55,796 nt of DNA from Actinomycetota bacterium (GTDB taxonomy: Bacteria > Actinomycetota > Actinomycetes > Streptosporangiales > Streptosporangiaceae), in the NCBI GenBank assembly GCA_027313705.1, contig DAHVDE010000070.1:1-55796 (forward strand), read 5' to 3'. The translations under genes were made by a program, and so were the position numbers. The notes below the pieces were generated by a model that did not search any database, had not been told where the DNA came from, and worked only from the letters and a program-made list of their open reading frames with translations. Positions within the stretch are counted from its first letter, which is position 1. Each line of letters begins with the position of its first letter. Shown here piece after piece: positions 35,253 to 44,022 of the stretch.

Positions 35253-35759
35253 TTAATTTGTCATATATTGGGTGAGTACGGATACTTCGCCGAGACGACG
35301 AAGGGAAATAGCCGGCGGACGGTTGCTGAGCCCGAGACCTATAGCCTTGAATGTCTGGGCGTCGATTATGATTGACATGTATTTTCCCGTCGGGGCTCGG
35401 CCTCCTGGCGGGCCCGCGTTGACCGTGAAGTTGCCCGTCATGACTATTAGATAGACCGGCCTGCTAGAAGCATGCGGTACGGTGTTAGACGGAGTCACGG
35501 CGCCCAGGGCCATCTTTTGCGTCGTTTTGACTGCCCGAGCCGATGCGGGTCTCGGATCACCGTTCTGGCGTGCAACCGCCAGTGCGTAAGGGCCGAGGCG
35601 TGCGATAATATGCTTGGTGATGGCAGTACTGAAATAAGCACTTGCTGGCGAAAGCCCCGCCGAGAAGATGGACGATATCGCCACTATTGCCATCGCGACT
35701 GAAGCCCATATGACTATCCTGCGGTGCCGTGATATGGCACCATGCTGGCGGACCGGCAT
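35253..35759 (-). CDS. Small secreted protein of unknown function
   Basis: This 168-residue protein has its ATG at 35759 preceded by an excellent AGGAGG ribosome site, which fixes the start. The N-terminus is a signal peptide (MPVRQHGAISRHRR, then hydrophobic IVIWASVAMAIVAISSIF, cleavage near SPASA). The mature part has beta strands such as RPVYLIVMTGNFTVN and YMSIIIDAQTFKAIGLGL. It has no Cys and no recognised domain. Base composition is lower in GC than the surroundings. It follows another secreted gene after 81 bases and is probably co-transcribed with it. Confidence 0.75.
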   Translation of the reverse strand: MPVRQHGAISRHRRIVIWASVAMAIVAISSIFSAGLSPASAYFSTAITKHIIARLGPYALAVARQNGDPRPASARAVKTTQKMALGAVTPSNTVPHASSRPVYLIVMTGNFTVNAGPPGGRAPTGKYMSIIIDAQTFKAIGLGLSNRPPAISLRRLGEVSVLTQYMTN

Positions 35760-35840
35760 TTTTCCTCCTCTATCGCAAGACAGGCGAACCGGCCCGACAA
35801 CGCCGACAAGACAATTGGTGTTGGATACGCTCGGCACGTA

Positions 35841-36584
35841 TCAGCAATCACTCCAACTGACAGTCTCCGTGCCACTGTCATAGCTAGACGTTACGTGATT
35901 GTTCGGGCCCTGATCAGCATTGAACGGGCCAGGTGCTCCATTGTGTCCCCAGAACCAAAAATTACCATTGCCGTCTGCCCACTCAACACCGGAGACGCTA
36001 CCGGAGTCCCTGAGACCGGTCTGATCGGTGAATTCCGTGCCCGCAAACTGGACGTTGGAATTATTCGGCTGGTCGTGCGCGGTATCAAGGAGAACATCAC
36101 TGTTTCCACCGTAGACATTCCAACTCCCCGCAGCGGCATATTGTATCTCGGCCGGATAATACGTGCTGAAGTTGGCTTCGGCAAATCCTGTGAGCTCATA
36201 TTCGAAATATCCGGAATTTGGTATATTGTCCGCCCAGAACCACGTTCTCGTGTAATCATTAGAGTTATGGGCGATGCCGTCTTTTACGCCCACCTCTACC
36301 CAATAAGCGGTGGAAGAAAAATCTTCCCATATCTCGTTATTGACAAAGTCCGAGCCGTCGGGGCTGCGCAAGCACGTAAAGTATATGCTTCCCGCGAGTC
36401 CGTTATTATGACCTATGTTATTCTCCCATACTGAATGACAGTGATCACTATCCGGACTAACGCTGCACGTGAGCGCTGCGGATGCGCCTGGAATCGCACT
36501 GACGCCAAAGGCCGCCTCAGCAAGAAGCGCCATCGCCAGCGTCAAGCTGGCTCGCAGAAATATTTTGGTCGCCCGCACGGGCAT
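35841..36584 (-). CDS. Secreted protein of unknown function, AT-rich gene
   Basis: About 247 residues run from the ATG at 36584; a slightly longer frame to 36611 exists. The signal peptide is MPVRATKIFLRASLTLAMAL, with cleavage near GASA. The mature protein is rich in Asn, Trp, Ser and Tyr (WENNIGHNNGLAGSIYFTCL, YTRTWFWADNIPNSGYFEYE), with Cys at its start and last residue, suggesting an extracellular disulfide-bonded beta fold. No domain is recognised. GC content is clearly below the genome norm, hinting at transfer. Confidence 0.75.
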   Translation of the reverse strand: MPVRATKIFLRASLTLAMALLAEAAFGVSAIPGASAALTCSVSPDSDHCHSVWENNIGHNNGLAGSIYFTCLRSPDGSDFVNNEIWEDFSSTAYWVEVGVKDGIAHNSNDYTRTWFWADNIPNSGYFEYELTGFAEANFSTYYPAEIQYAAAGSWNVYGGNSDVLLDTAHDQPNNSNVQFAGTEFTDQTGLRDSGSVSGVEWADGNGNFWFWGHNGAPGPFNADQGPNNHVTSSYDSGTETVSWSDC

Positions 36585-36611
36585 GTTGCGAGACTGGATA
36601 TAGAAGATCAA

Positions 36612-37013
36612 TTGATATTCTACCCTTCACCGGGCGTCACATATCATTGCGCCATGGCCCTGCAAATACGACGGAATCAGGCCAAGGAAGCTGGGCTAGT
36701 TGTCAATTTCCGATTGTTGTCATATTGCCACTTACCCGGTCCTTCTGTCAACGGACATTGAGAACGGCCCGATGGTGTCACGATTTCTGCCCGGTGGTGG
36801 CCACCAGGCGGCCGGCTGGGTGGTTAGCTCAGGGGAGTCACCTTTTTGCCGCGATAGCCTGGGTGAGACCGGTTCACGGCAAGCAATCACGGCCTGCAGC
36901 ATGCCTGCTGCAGGCCGTCGTTTCTCGTACCCAACGTTCCGACCGACTTGTTCGTCTAGATAAGCGAGAAGGCTAGGTTCAGGACTACCGACATCAACGG
37001 ACCAGGACACGGC
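36612..37013. promoter_or_regulatory. Regulatory interval with a strong hairpin before the sigma gene
   Basis: These 402 gene-free bases are AT-rich at the left, where the promoter of the minus-strand secreted genes should lie. They carry a perfect 11-bp inverted repeat ACGGCCTGCAG / CTGCAGGCCGT (36889-36899 and 36908-36918, 8-base loop) followed by CGTTTCT. This may be a terminator or attenuator for transcription entering the sigma factor gene 95 bases downstream. Confidence 0.5.
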
Positions 37014-37541
37014 ATGAAGAGTTGGAAGCAGACGCTGGATGAGCTGGCAAGCGACCGGTTCACGGCGCTGAAGCGCCAGGCATTCTTGCTGTGCGAGGAC
37101 GACGGCCAAGCCGAGGACCTAGTGCAGGATGCGCTAGTACGGGCGCTCGGACGGCCGTTGCGCGCTCCCCTGCCGGGCTCTGCGGAGGCCTACGTTCGGG
37201 TGATCATGGTTCGCCTGTTCCTCGACAGGACACGCAGGCAGATCCGGTGGGATCGGCTGGCCCCACTGCTGGCCCGCAACGAGACAGCCACCGACCACGC
37301 CGAGCGCGTGGTCGACCGTGAACTTCTTTCATCGGCGCTGAGTGTTCTGTCGTCGCGGCAGCGTGCATGCATCGTGTTGCGCTACTACGAGGACCTGCCC
37401 GTGCCGCAGATCGCGGGAGTTCTGGGAGTAAGTGAAGGAACGGTCAAGCGGTACCTCAGCGAGGCGCTGACCAGACTGGCAGGCCGGCTGTCACCTGGCG
37501 GAGCAAGGATAGGAGATGAGAAAGCCAATGGTTATCGATGA
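37014..37541 (+). CDS. ECF sigma factor (SigE-like family)
   Basis: This 175-residue sigma-70 factor has region 2 (RFTALKRQAFLLCEDDGQAE, DLVQDALVRALG, AYVRVIMVRLFLDRTRR) and region 4 (LSSRQRACIVLRYYEDLPVP, QIAGVLGVSEGTVKRYLSEA), with no extra domains. It directs RNA polymerase to a small regulon. It overlaps the following gene by 26 bases, and sigma/partner coupling is usual in this family. Confidence 0.9.
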   Translation: MKSWKQTLDELASDRFTALKRQAFLLCEDDGQAEDLVQDALVRALGRPLRAPLPGSAEAYVRVIMVRLFLDRTRRQIRWDRLAPLLARNETATDHAERVVDRELLSSALSVLSSRQRACIVLRYYEDLPVPQIAGVLGVSEGTVKRYLSEALTRLAGRLSPGGARIGDEKANGYR

Positions 37542-38154
37542 AAGGGAACTACGCCAGTATCTAACTACCGTCGCCGACCAGGCCGGCGCCCCCGCCTTCA
37601 CCGCCGATGCCATAGCGGACCGCATCCGTCGACGGCGAGCGCGAATTACCGCGCTAGTATCGGGCTTGGTGGCGACCGCTTGCCTGGCCGTCGCGATTCC
37701 CGTTGCCTTGAGCGGCACCAGCGCTCCTCCCCCTGCGGATTCACCCGCTAGCCTGGTCCGGCCGTGGGTCGTGGTGGCAGTAAATGGCCAGTTTAAAGTG
37801 TCTCCAAAAGAACGACCGGCGCCTAGTTTTGCCGTCACTCCCGGCGCGCACTTGACAATGGTTGTTGAGGTAACCGTCCCAGCGCACGCTACCTTCAAGG
37901 CGCTGTGGCTCGGCATCGTCGGCAACCTAATGACCTCCAGCCCAGACGGTGTCCCTGAATTGCACCCGATGCTAAACGCCCATACCCACCCACTCCTCGG
38001 CCCGGGGCTGCACAAGTTCACGCTTCACTGGGTCGTGCCGGCCACGTTGCCGCCGGGCGCTCGTCGCGGGCTGTCCCTGGGATGGACTTCGTCGCAACCG
38101 TTTCCCGTCAAGGCGCAAGAGATAATCGCCGAGCTTGTCACGCGGAGAACCTGA
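37516..38154 (+). CDS. Single-pass membrane protein, putative anti-sigma partner
   Basis: This 212-residue protein has a cytoplasmic head of about 45 residues (IDERELRQYLTTVADQAGAP, RIRRRRARI). One membrane helix (about 47-68, LVSGLVATACLAVAIPVAL) and an extracellular domain of about 140 residues follow. The topology and overlap with the sigma gene fit an anti-sigma factor, but no HxxxCxxC zinc motif is seen. A second ATG four codons later is an alternative start. Confidence 0.75.
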   Translation: MRKPMVIDERELRQYLTTVADQAGAPAFTADAIADRIRRRRARITALVSGLVATACLAVAIPVALSGTSAPPPADSPASLVRPWVVVAVNGQFKVSPKERPAPSFAVTPGAHLTMVVEVTVPAHATFKALWLGIVGNLMTSSPDGVPELHPMLNAHTHPLLGPGLHKFTLHWVVPATLPPGARRGLSLGWTSSQPFPVKAQEIIAELVTRRT

Positions 38155-38330
38155 AGCTCCAGTACACCGAGGGTGCCGGACCCGGTGGCGCATCGGTGAC
38201 AGCTGCCTTCGAATTGTCCTAGCAGCGACTGAAAACGTCTCCGCGCGAGTATTCCGGTTTCTGTGCCCACCGGGCGCCGACGAGGCGGCCGGGGCTTTGC
38301 TGCGGGTATCGTGCGTTCGCGGGCACGCAG

Positions 38331-38803
38331 ATGATCACCGATGACGAGCCGTTGACCAACGGGATGTACCTAGTAATCCGCTTGCGCCGCGACTTCACCG
38401 TCGCCGATGGCCGCGGCCTGAGGGTGACATCACCATATGCCGTTGCCCGGGCGGGGTCGGGAATCCTCATGTGGTAAATGCCGGCGCTCCGCTCACCCGC
38501 AATCGGGTCCAGGCTGAGCACGTACTTGGGGTAGCTGTCGGCGACGGCTTCCAGCGGTGCGTACTCGCGCCGCCGCGTCTCGGCCGACGCAGCGATCGTC
38601 GTGGCGACCTGGACGTAGATCGTGTCCTCTTCGTCTTCGAACCCGAGCAATGGCACGGCGACCCAGTCAACAACGAGCCCGCCAAGTGCTCCGGCATCGT
38701 CTGGGCTGACCCCGCACGACCGCCAGCCGACACCGTCGAATACACCCACGCCGTACTGCGCGCCATCAACTCCGGCGCCACGTTCGCGCTGAACGGCTGG
38801 TAA
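38331..38803 (+). pseudogene. Plus-strand gene scraps flanking a duplicated DUF4143 3' end
   Basis: A reading frame from ATG 38331 (MITDDEPLTNGMYLVIRLRR, DFTVADGRGLRV) runs into the duplicated block at 38456 and stops at 38476. After the block another plus-strand tail reads WHGDPVNNEPAKCSGIVWAD to ATFALNGW (stop 38803). The two may be halves of one gene or of different genes. I recognise neither with confidence. Confidence 0.35.
38456..38632 (-). repeat. Direct duplicate of the 3' end of a DUF4143 gene (copy 1)
   Basis: These roughly 177 bases match 40896-41072 at about 93% by eye. On the minus strand they encode EDTIYVQVATTIAASAETRR, the EYAPLEAVAD segment and KYVLSLDPIAG, the C-terminal end of a DUF4143 ATPase. 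Only this tail is present here, without the rest of the gene. The copies are 2.4 kb apart in the same orientation. Confidence 0.88.
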
Positions 38804-38965
38804 ACGACCGCCCAGCCCAATCTGCGGCGCGCCAGCCCGGTGACCTCATGCGGGACGGGTGATCTCGGGCAAGGATCTGGTAGTCCACGGGAAATCATGC
38901 CGAAGATCCCTGGTGGCGGGACGTGCGTAAGCCCGCGAGCTGCGGCTTCGGCCTCTGGGCCGTTA

Positions 38966-39898
38966 CTAGGCGTCGTAGAAGCTCAGGAGCCGCCCGCACA
39001 CATGGTGACGCGCATCACCCGCTCGGATCCTGTACCTGGTCGGACTGCCTGGTTTTCCTGGCGAGATTCCGTAGACGGCGATCTTCCGCGTCGCCGGTAC
39101 CGGCCGGCCGGTTGCGGGATCGGGGTCGTGTACCAGGATGTCCTGCCACCCGGTCCGGTGGACTACCCGCGGCAGGTAGGTCTCAAGGCAGTCATCCAGG
39201 CGCATGGCCTTGAGCGCAGCCGAGCGGGCCTGGTTGCTCGGCATCGCCCGGCTGATCTCGTGTGCCACAGCCGCAGCCAGCTTCTCCGCCTGGTACTGGA
39301 GTTGGTGTACTGTCGGCCCCTCGTCAACGTTCTCCGTCGCCCACCGCGACCTGTGGTATAGCGCCTTCATCCGGTCCATGAGGGCTGCGGCCCGTGGGCC
39401 GCCGAAGGGATTCGGGGGGAGGCTCCCCAGGTTGAGGTGGTCCGGCGAGATGAGGTAGCCGGCTATCGCGGCGATGTCTTGACGGCGGAACTCGACGTCG
39501 AGCGTAGTTCGGCCGCCCGCAGCCGGGTGGCTGGTCACCTGGAGCCTGCCCAGGTTGATGCCCAGTTCGGCGGCTCGCTCCTTCCCGATCAGCTGCGTGA
39601 AGTGCTGCTGAACGGCTTGCGCGCCTCCGCCGACGTGCTGCGCGATGACCCGCGCGTAGCACCGGACTACGCCGGTCGAGTGGGTGACCCCAGTGGGGCC
39701 TTCTCCGTGCGCGGCGAACTCGTCGAGCAGGTGCGGGTGCTTCATGTCGCATACAAGGCGCTCGCTGTCCGGGATGCGGCGGTCCAGCAGGGCCTTGAGG
39801 GCCAGCCGCTCAGCTCCGGCCCGCCGGTCATCTTCCACTTGACGTTCCCGGCGCTCCCTCTCGGCGCGCTTCACCTCGGGCTGCCCTTGCTCACGCAC
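38966..39898 (-). CDS. Hypothetical protein
   Basis: This 310-residue soluble protein has a charged coiled N-terminus (VKRAERERRERQVEDDRRAG), a middle region with HPHLLDEFAAHGEGPTGVTH and VVRCYARVIAQHVGGGAQAV, and a C-terminal part with RTGWQDILVHDPDPATGRPV and TRKIAVYGISPGKPGSPTRY. I recognise no family. It starts 9 bases after the GcvH-like gene ends and probably shares its transcript. The setting is the cargo of an integrative element. Confidence 0.6.
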   Translation of the reverse strand: MREQGQPEVKRAERERRERQVEDDRRAGAERLALKALLDRRIPDSERLVCDMKHPHLLDEFAAHGEGPTGVTHSTGVVRCYARVIAQHVGGGAQAVQQHFTQLIGKERAAELGINLGRLQVTSHPAAGGRTTLDVEFRRQDIAAIAGYLISPDHLNLGSLPPNPFGGPRAAALMDRMKALYHRSRWATENVDEGPTVHQLQYQAEKLAAAVAHEISRAMPSNQARSAALKAMRLDDCLETYLPRVVHRTGWQDILVHDPDPATGRPVPATRKIAVYGISPGKPGSPTRYRIRAGDARHHVCGRLLSFYDA

Positions 39899-39907
39899 GG
39901 TGTCACG

Positions 39908-40447
39908 TCAGCCGTCCTTCCTGGTGAATTCCTCGTACTCGCCAGGGGAAAGCAGGCCCGGCCGCAGCGAGACTTCGGCGTCCGGACCGACGGCCAGGCG
40001 GAACATCCAGCCCGCGCCGTAGGGATCGTCGTTGACCAGGTCTGGCTCGGCATCCAGGCACCCGTTGGCCTCGATGACCGTGCCGTCCACGGGAGCGTAG
40101 ATGGCGCTCACCGCCCGGGAAGCCTCCACCTCGCCGCATATCTCGCCCGCTGCGACCGTTGTCCCGGCCTCGGGCAGCGACACGTACAGGATGTCCATCA
40201 GCATCCCGGTGGCATAGTCCGTGATCCCGACCGTGGCCGTCTCCCCGTCGACAGCCACCCACATGTGCTCGGGCGTGAACCAGCGGCCGGCCATCCGCTG
40301 CAGACGCGCCGCGATGACCGCCTCGACGACCGCCCGCCGGGACGCGGCCGCTTGCGCGGCCAGCACAGCGGGGTCATACATCGGGTCGAGCGTTCCCGGC
40401 CGATGAAAACCAGGAAGGTGACCGAAAGGATTACCCGGAAGAGACAA
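39908..40447 (-). CDS. Glycine-cleavage H-protein-like, lipoyl lysine replaced
   Basis: The 179-residue frame has a full H-protein-like hammerhead: RWFTPEHMWVAVDGETATVG, ITDYATGMLMDIL, then GEVEASRAVSAIYAPVDGTV and AEPDLVNDDPYGAGWMFRL. In GcvH the lipoylated Lys lies in ESVKA. Here the matching residue is Arg (EASRA), so lipoylation is not expected. A typical H protein is about 125 residues, and the extra N-terminus includes FTPEHM-preceding helices. The start may be TTG 40447 (GGAGGG upstream) or ATG 40381. No glycine-cleavage genes adjoin. Confidence 0.75.
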   Translation of the reverse strand: MSLPGNPFGHLPGFHRPGTLDPMYDPAVLAAQAAASRRAVVEAVIAARLQRMAGRWFTPEHMWVAVDGETATVGITDYATGMLMDILYVSLPEAGTTVAAGEICGEVEASRAVSAIYAPVDGTVIEANGCLDAEPDLVNDDPYGAGWMFRLAVGPDAEVSLRPGLLSPGEYEEFTRKDG

Positions 40448-40681
40448 TAGCGCCCCGCCCTCCCACAGCCTGTAACCAGTGACTCAGCATATAGTTGACA
40501 CCGCCAGCAAGCCACAGCAAATGTCGGGAAATGTTCGCGCCGCCTTCGCCATTAATCCGCGAGAAGTCCCGCGCGGCACAGAGCATTGCCTGACCGCCGG
40601 GCGGGTCAGCACGGAGAGCCGAAGCATGCAGATCACCAGGCCTGCGAAGCAGGCATGCGTCATGGCGCGCTCATGCAGGTG
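40448..40681. other. Intergenic DNA with a likely promoter
   Basis: These 234 gene-free bases lie upstream of the GcvH-like gene. The left part includes an AT-rich patch (40485-40500, GCATATAGTTGACACC) that can hold the minus-strand promoter. No repeat or RNA was recognised. Confidence 0.35.
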
Positions 40682-40885
40682 TTACCAGTCACCTTTGCCA
40701 TAGCTAGCCGGGTCGTGAGCTGACTCGTACATCGCGTCTCTCGCGTCGGCGAGTTCGCGGTCGCGCTGGGGCCGACCTTCCAGGATGGCCTTCGCCCGGT
40801 CAAGTTCGGCGATCCGCTCCCGGAGTTTCTTCTCTGCCTGAGTGCTCAGCCGGCCGCGAGGGCATCTGCGGTCAATAGGCGCCAA
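40682..40885 (-). CDS. Small hypothetical protein, coiled
   Basis: This 67-residue highly charged protein has a predicted helix or coiled coil (STQAEKKLRERIAELDRAKA, ILEGRPQRDRELADARDAMY) and a polar tail ending YGKGDW. No family is recognised, but composition and codon use look coding. It overlaps the end of the DUF4143 remnant. Confidence 0.5.
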   Translation of the reverse strand: MAPIDRRCPRGRLSTQAEKKLRERIAELDRAKAILEGRPQRDRELADARDAMYESAHDPASYGKGDW

Positions 40886-41890
40886 GGAGCAGAAAGTCGG
40901 GAATCCTCATATGGTAAATGCCGGCGCTCCGGTCACCCGCAATCGGGTCCAGGCTGAGCACGTACTTAGGGAAGTTGTCGGCAACGGCTTCCAGCGGGGC
41001 GTACTCGCGCCGCCGTGTCTCGGCCGACGCAGCGATCGTCGTGGCGACCTGGACGTAGATCGTGTCCTCCTGGCGCTGGGCAACAAAGTCGACCTCGGTG
41101 GTCCCGACCTTCCCGACGGTGACCTCGTAACCGCGGCGGCGCAGTTCAAGCCAGACAATGTTCTCAAGCACCCCGGGAGCCTTCGATCGGAGTAACCGAA
41201 CAGGGCGTGAACGATGCCGTGGTCGCCAACGTAGTGCTTCTCGTCGGTCGTGAGCAGCGCGCGACCGCGAATGTCGTAGCGCGGCACCCTGCTGATGACG
41301 AACGCCTCGGCGAGCGCTGCCAGATAGTTGAGCACCGTCTCGTGCCGAATGTTACGGCGTTGGGACTTCATGAAGTCAGCCACGCGCCGGGCAGAGAAAG
41401 GGTTACCGACGTTGTCGATTGCGAATGCGGCGACCCGCTCAAACATGTCGGCGTCGCGGATGGTGACGAGTAAGGACGTCACGGACCAAAGTCGAGGGTA
41501 GATGTCGGTCACCATCGACCGGGCGTCGGACTCCTCAAGCGACACCACGTGGACACCGGGGAAGCCACCGTAGCGCAGGAATCGCGCGAATTCCTCGCTG
41601 GTGCGGCTGGTGTCCCGCTTGGAGTATGCGGCACCGAACGCCAGGTACTCACCAAAGGAAAGAGGCCACACCTCGATGGAGACGTACCTGCCGGCTATGT
41701 AGGTAGCCAGCTCGCCCGATAGCAACCGGGAGTTAGAGCCAGTTATATATAGGTCAGTACGGTCCTCGGCCAAGAGCGAATTGGCCAGGATGCCCACTCA
41801 AGCGAGCCGAAGTTGAGGTGGACGATCCGCTCGCCAGGGACCCCCCGATCGCGCAGACGCTGGGCGACGAGCCACCTTCGCACTGGCGAT
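40872..41890 (-). pseudogene. DUF4143/AAA ATPase, frameshifted and internally deleted (contains repeat copy 2)
   Basis: Pieces of the gene are an N-terminal scrap with RLRDRGVPGERIVHLNFGSL (about 41800-41870), then DLYITGSNSRLLSGELATYI, IEVWPLSFGEYL and RYGGFPG (41797 down). In a different frame the C-terminal domain follows as MLENIVWLELRRRGYEVTVG to AGIYHMRIPDFLLLGAY (40872-41171). The Walker A part and the segment between NFGSLEW and NSLLAED are missing, and a frame change occurs near 41185. Bases 40896-41072 are the second copy of the repeated tail. This is a dead gene. Confidence 0.85.
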
Positions 41891-41941
41891 TACAAACGCC
41901 ATCCTAATCGAACCCGCCGATGTTGGCGATTACAACCGCCA
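41886..41941. repeat. Twice-repeated palindromic box
   Basis: GGCGATTACAAACGCC (starting at about 41887) and GGCGATTACAACCGCC (starting at about 41925) are near-identical 16-mers 38 bases apart. Each has GGCG/CGCC ends as a short dyad. They lie between a DUF4143 remnant and the coupling-protein gene and could be operator sites of the element. Confidence 0.5.
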
Positions 41942-41961
41942 CCAGCTAGTCACGATGACCG

Positions 41962-42942
41962 TCATGCGGGCTCATTGACGGCAAGGGCCATGCACCTCCG
42001 GCTGGTCGGCATGGCAGCGGACAAGCGGAGTGTCCGCAGCGGACTGGTCGGCGAGTTCTCTATTTTGCGCCCGCTACCGCTGGGCCTGCGGCCCGGAGAC
42101 AGCACATAGACCGATTCGAGCGCGACGGCAATACCGGGTCCGGGTGTCACGGCCTGACGCAACACCGGGTTGACCATGAAGCCGAGGTTGACGGCGATCA
42201 TGTACCTGATCGTGTCGGTGGTCCTGGTCGCGTTCGACGTCATCTGATCACGGATCAGCGAGCCCCAGCGCTCGGCCTCGCCGCCGGCCCCGGCCATGGA
42301 CTGCAGGAAGTCGTGCGCCGTGCGCTGCACTGCCCAGTAGTGAACCGTGTCCATCGTCCCGCCCTGCGAGGCGGCCACGTGCAGCAGCGTCTGCAGCCAC
42401 AGCGCGGCGGCGCTCGCCCAGAAGTCCTCGCTTTCGCCCTTGAACGCGGCGATCGCCGACAGCGGCTGCGCCCGGCGGATCGCCGTCGCGGGGTCCTCGC
42501 AGCCAGCGAGCATGTCCCACCGCATGTTCGACGGCACGTCGGCGAGCTGCTGCGGGTTGAACACGTACACCGGCCCCCGCGCCGCCCGGATCTGCGCGGT
42601 CAGCGCATGCAGGTCACCTCGGGTCGTCGTCGCCACGACCGCGCCGGGATGATGGGCGATCACGTCGGCGAGCGCGCCGGTCTTCCCCGCTCGCGGCGGG
42701 GCGATGTAGATGACATGCTCCTCGACCGGCATGCGGCAGGCATGGTTGTACTGCGCCCGGGCGACCAGCACCGAGGTCTGCGCTGGGCACGTCAGCCGTT
42801 CCGGCAGGGATAGCGACGGCCGGGAGCGCTTGGCCCTTCGGGCCGCGGCCAGCCGGCCCCACCGCAGCCACAGCTCGAACACGGTCGCGTGCCCGTGGCC
42901 AGGATGCAGGCGGAGCCTGGCGCGCAGCCGCATGTGCCTCAC
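41962..42942 (-). pseudogene. Conjugative coupling ATPase (VirD4/TraG-type), C-terminus lost
   Basis: The open frame is 326 residues. The sensible part has a Walker A (YIAPPRAGKTGALADVIAHH), VVATTTRGDLHALT, VYVFNPQQLADVPSNMRWDM and FWASAAALWLQTLLHVAASQ. These are typical of T4SS coupling ATPases of actinobacterial integrative elements. After about VNPVLRQAVTPGPGIAV (near 42130) the sequence stops matching such proteins and reads into unrelated DNA, so Walker B and the C-terminal half are absent. DNA transfer by this protein is unlikely. Confidence 0.75.
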
Positions 42943-43157
42943 CCGGTGCCGTGGCAGCTTCCGGGAGGGAACAGCACCCAGGACGCGAGCAACGCGACGA
43001 GGAGACCTGCTCCGAGCCCGGCGAACTCCAGGACACTGACCTGGACGAGCCAGTGCACGAGCAGGATGCTGGCGAGCAGGACTGCTAGAGCGGCGGTCCA
43101 GGCAATGCCGGTGTCGTGGTGGTAGCCCCGGTACCTGCTGCCCCGGTACCTACTCAT
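42939..43157 (-). CDS. Small membrane protein of the integrative element
   Basis: This 72-residue protein has two hydrophobic segments (ALAVLLASILLVHWLVQ and LGAGLLVALLASWVLF) after a short basic N-terminus with a doubled SRYRG. The gene overlaps both neighbours by a few bases, so it belongs to a DUF2637/coupling-protein operon. The role is unknown, possibly spread or transfer. Confidence 0.7.
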   Translation of the reverse strand: MSRYRGSRYRGYHHDTGIAWTAALAVLLASILLVHWLVQVSVLEFAGLGAGLLVALLASWVLFPPGSCHGTG

Positions 43158-44022
43158 CGCCGTCCTTTCCTTCCGGCGGCCCGCTTACAGCGGAGCCGGA
43201 CTGCAGCTCCCGGACATGGCGGATCAACTCGCGCCGGGCGGTTCCGGCGCTGTAACCGATCTCCCGCGCCAGGGCCGTGGCCAGCCTGGACACCTCGCCG
43301 AGCGGCAAGCTGACAAGGTCGCGCCGATCACTGGCGAGGCTGAGCAACTGGTCCCGCCTGGTCGGCAGCCCAGCCCTCCGACGCCGCTGCTGACCCTGCG
43401 CCGGGAGCCCGGCTGGCGCAGGCCTGGCGCTCACGACTGGCAACGCGCTGCCCGCTCGGACAACGCCCTTACGGCCAGGCGCAACGGGACATTCCTCGAT
43501 CACCCAGGTACGAAAGCCACGCAACGTCGACGGGCCTGCCAGGATCAGTCGCAGCAGCCAGAGCGCAGCGCCGCCAAGAGCAGTCAGCAGGTCAGCCGAG
43601 TCGTCGTCCAGGCTCGAACTGTCAGCCCGCTGCCTGGCCACCGCCTGGGTGCGGACCATGCCGATCAGCGTGTCGCTGGCCAGGGCGTAGATGACCGCCG
43701 GCATGACCCAGATGGCCAGATCCCGCCAGCCGCGCCCGGCCGCCATGGCGTTCATCGTCAGCGAGATAGCGATGCAAGCCGCGTTGAGCACGCGCGGCCG
43801 CAGCGCACGCCTGCCATGCAGCGCGAGCGCGACTCCGAGCGCCGCGAAGATAAGTGCTCCCGCGTCCGGGATCGCTGCCTCGATCGCGGCAATCGCCTGC
43901 GCGTGCTTGATGTCCGCGACCATCACGTACTGGGCCTGCCAGCTCACCGCCGCCGCTGCGGCTGCCAGGAGGCCCAGAACGGCAGCAGCTCCCCGCAGCC
44001 ACCACGAGGCCCGCAGGATCAT
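43150..44022 (-). CDS. DUF2637 membrane protein (Spd/transfer-associated)
   Basis: This 290-residue protein has four N-terminal membrane helices (about 9-30, 52-68, 78-93, 100-120). A Ser/Asp-rich cytoplasmic linker and a C-terminal helix-turn-helix-like tail (LATALAREIGYSAGTARREL, IRHVRELQ) follow. DUF2637 proteins are standard parts of actinomycete integrative and conjugative elements. It heads the minus-strand operon with the small membrane protein and the coupling ATPase, divergent from the GntR gene. Confidence 0.8.
   Translation of the reverse strand: MILRASWWLRGAAAVLGLLAAAAAAVSWQAQYVMVADIKHAQAIAAIEAAIPDAGALIFAALGVALALHGRRALRPRVLNAACIAISLTMNAMAAGRGWRDLAIWVMPAVIYALASDTLIGMVRTQAVARQRADSSSLDDDSADLLTALGGAALWLLRLILAGPSTLRGFRTWVIEECPVAPGRKGVVRAGSALPVVSARPAPAGLPAQGQQRRRRAGLPTRRDQLLSLASDRRDLVSLPLGEVSRLATALAREIGYSAGTARRELIRHVRELQSGSAVSGPPEGKDGDE

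Noticed and set aside
41886-41941. CRISPR array
   Set aside because: Only two units with non-uniform surroundings and no cas genes anywhere in the window.
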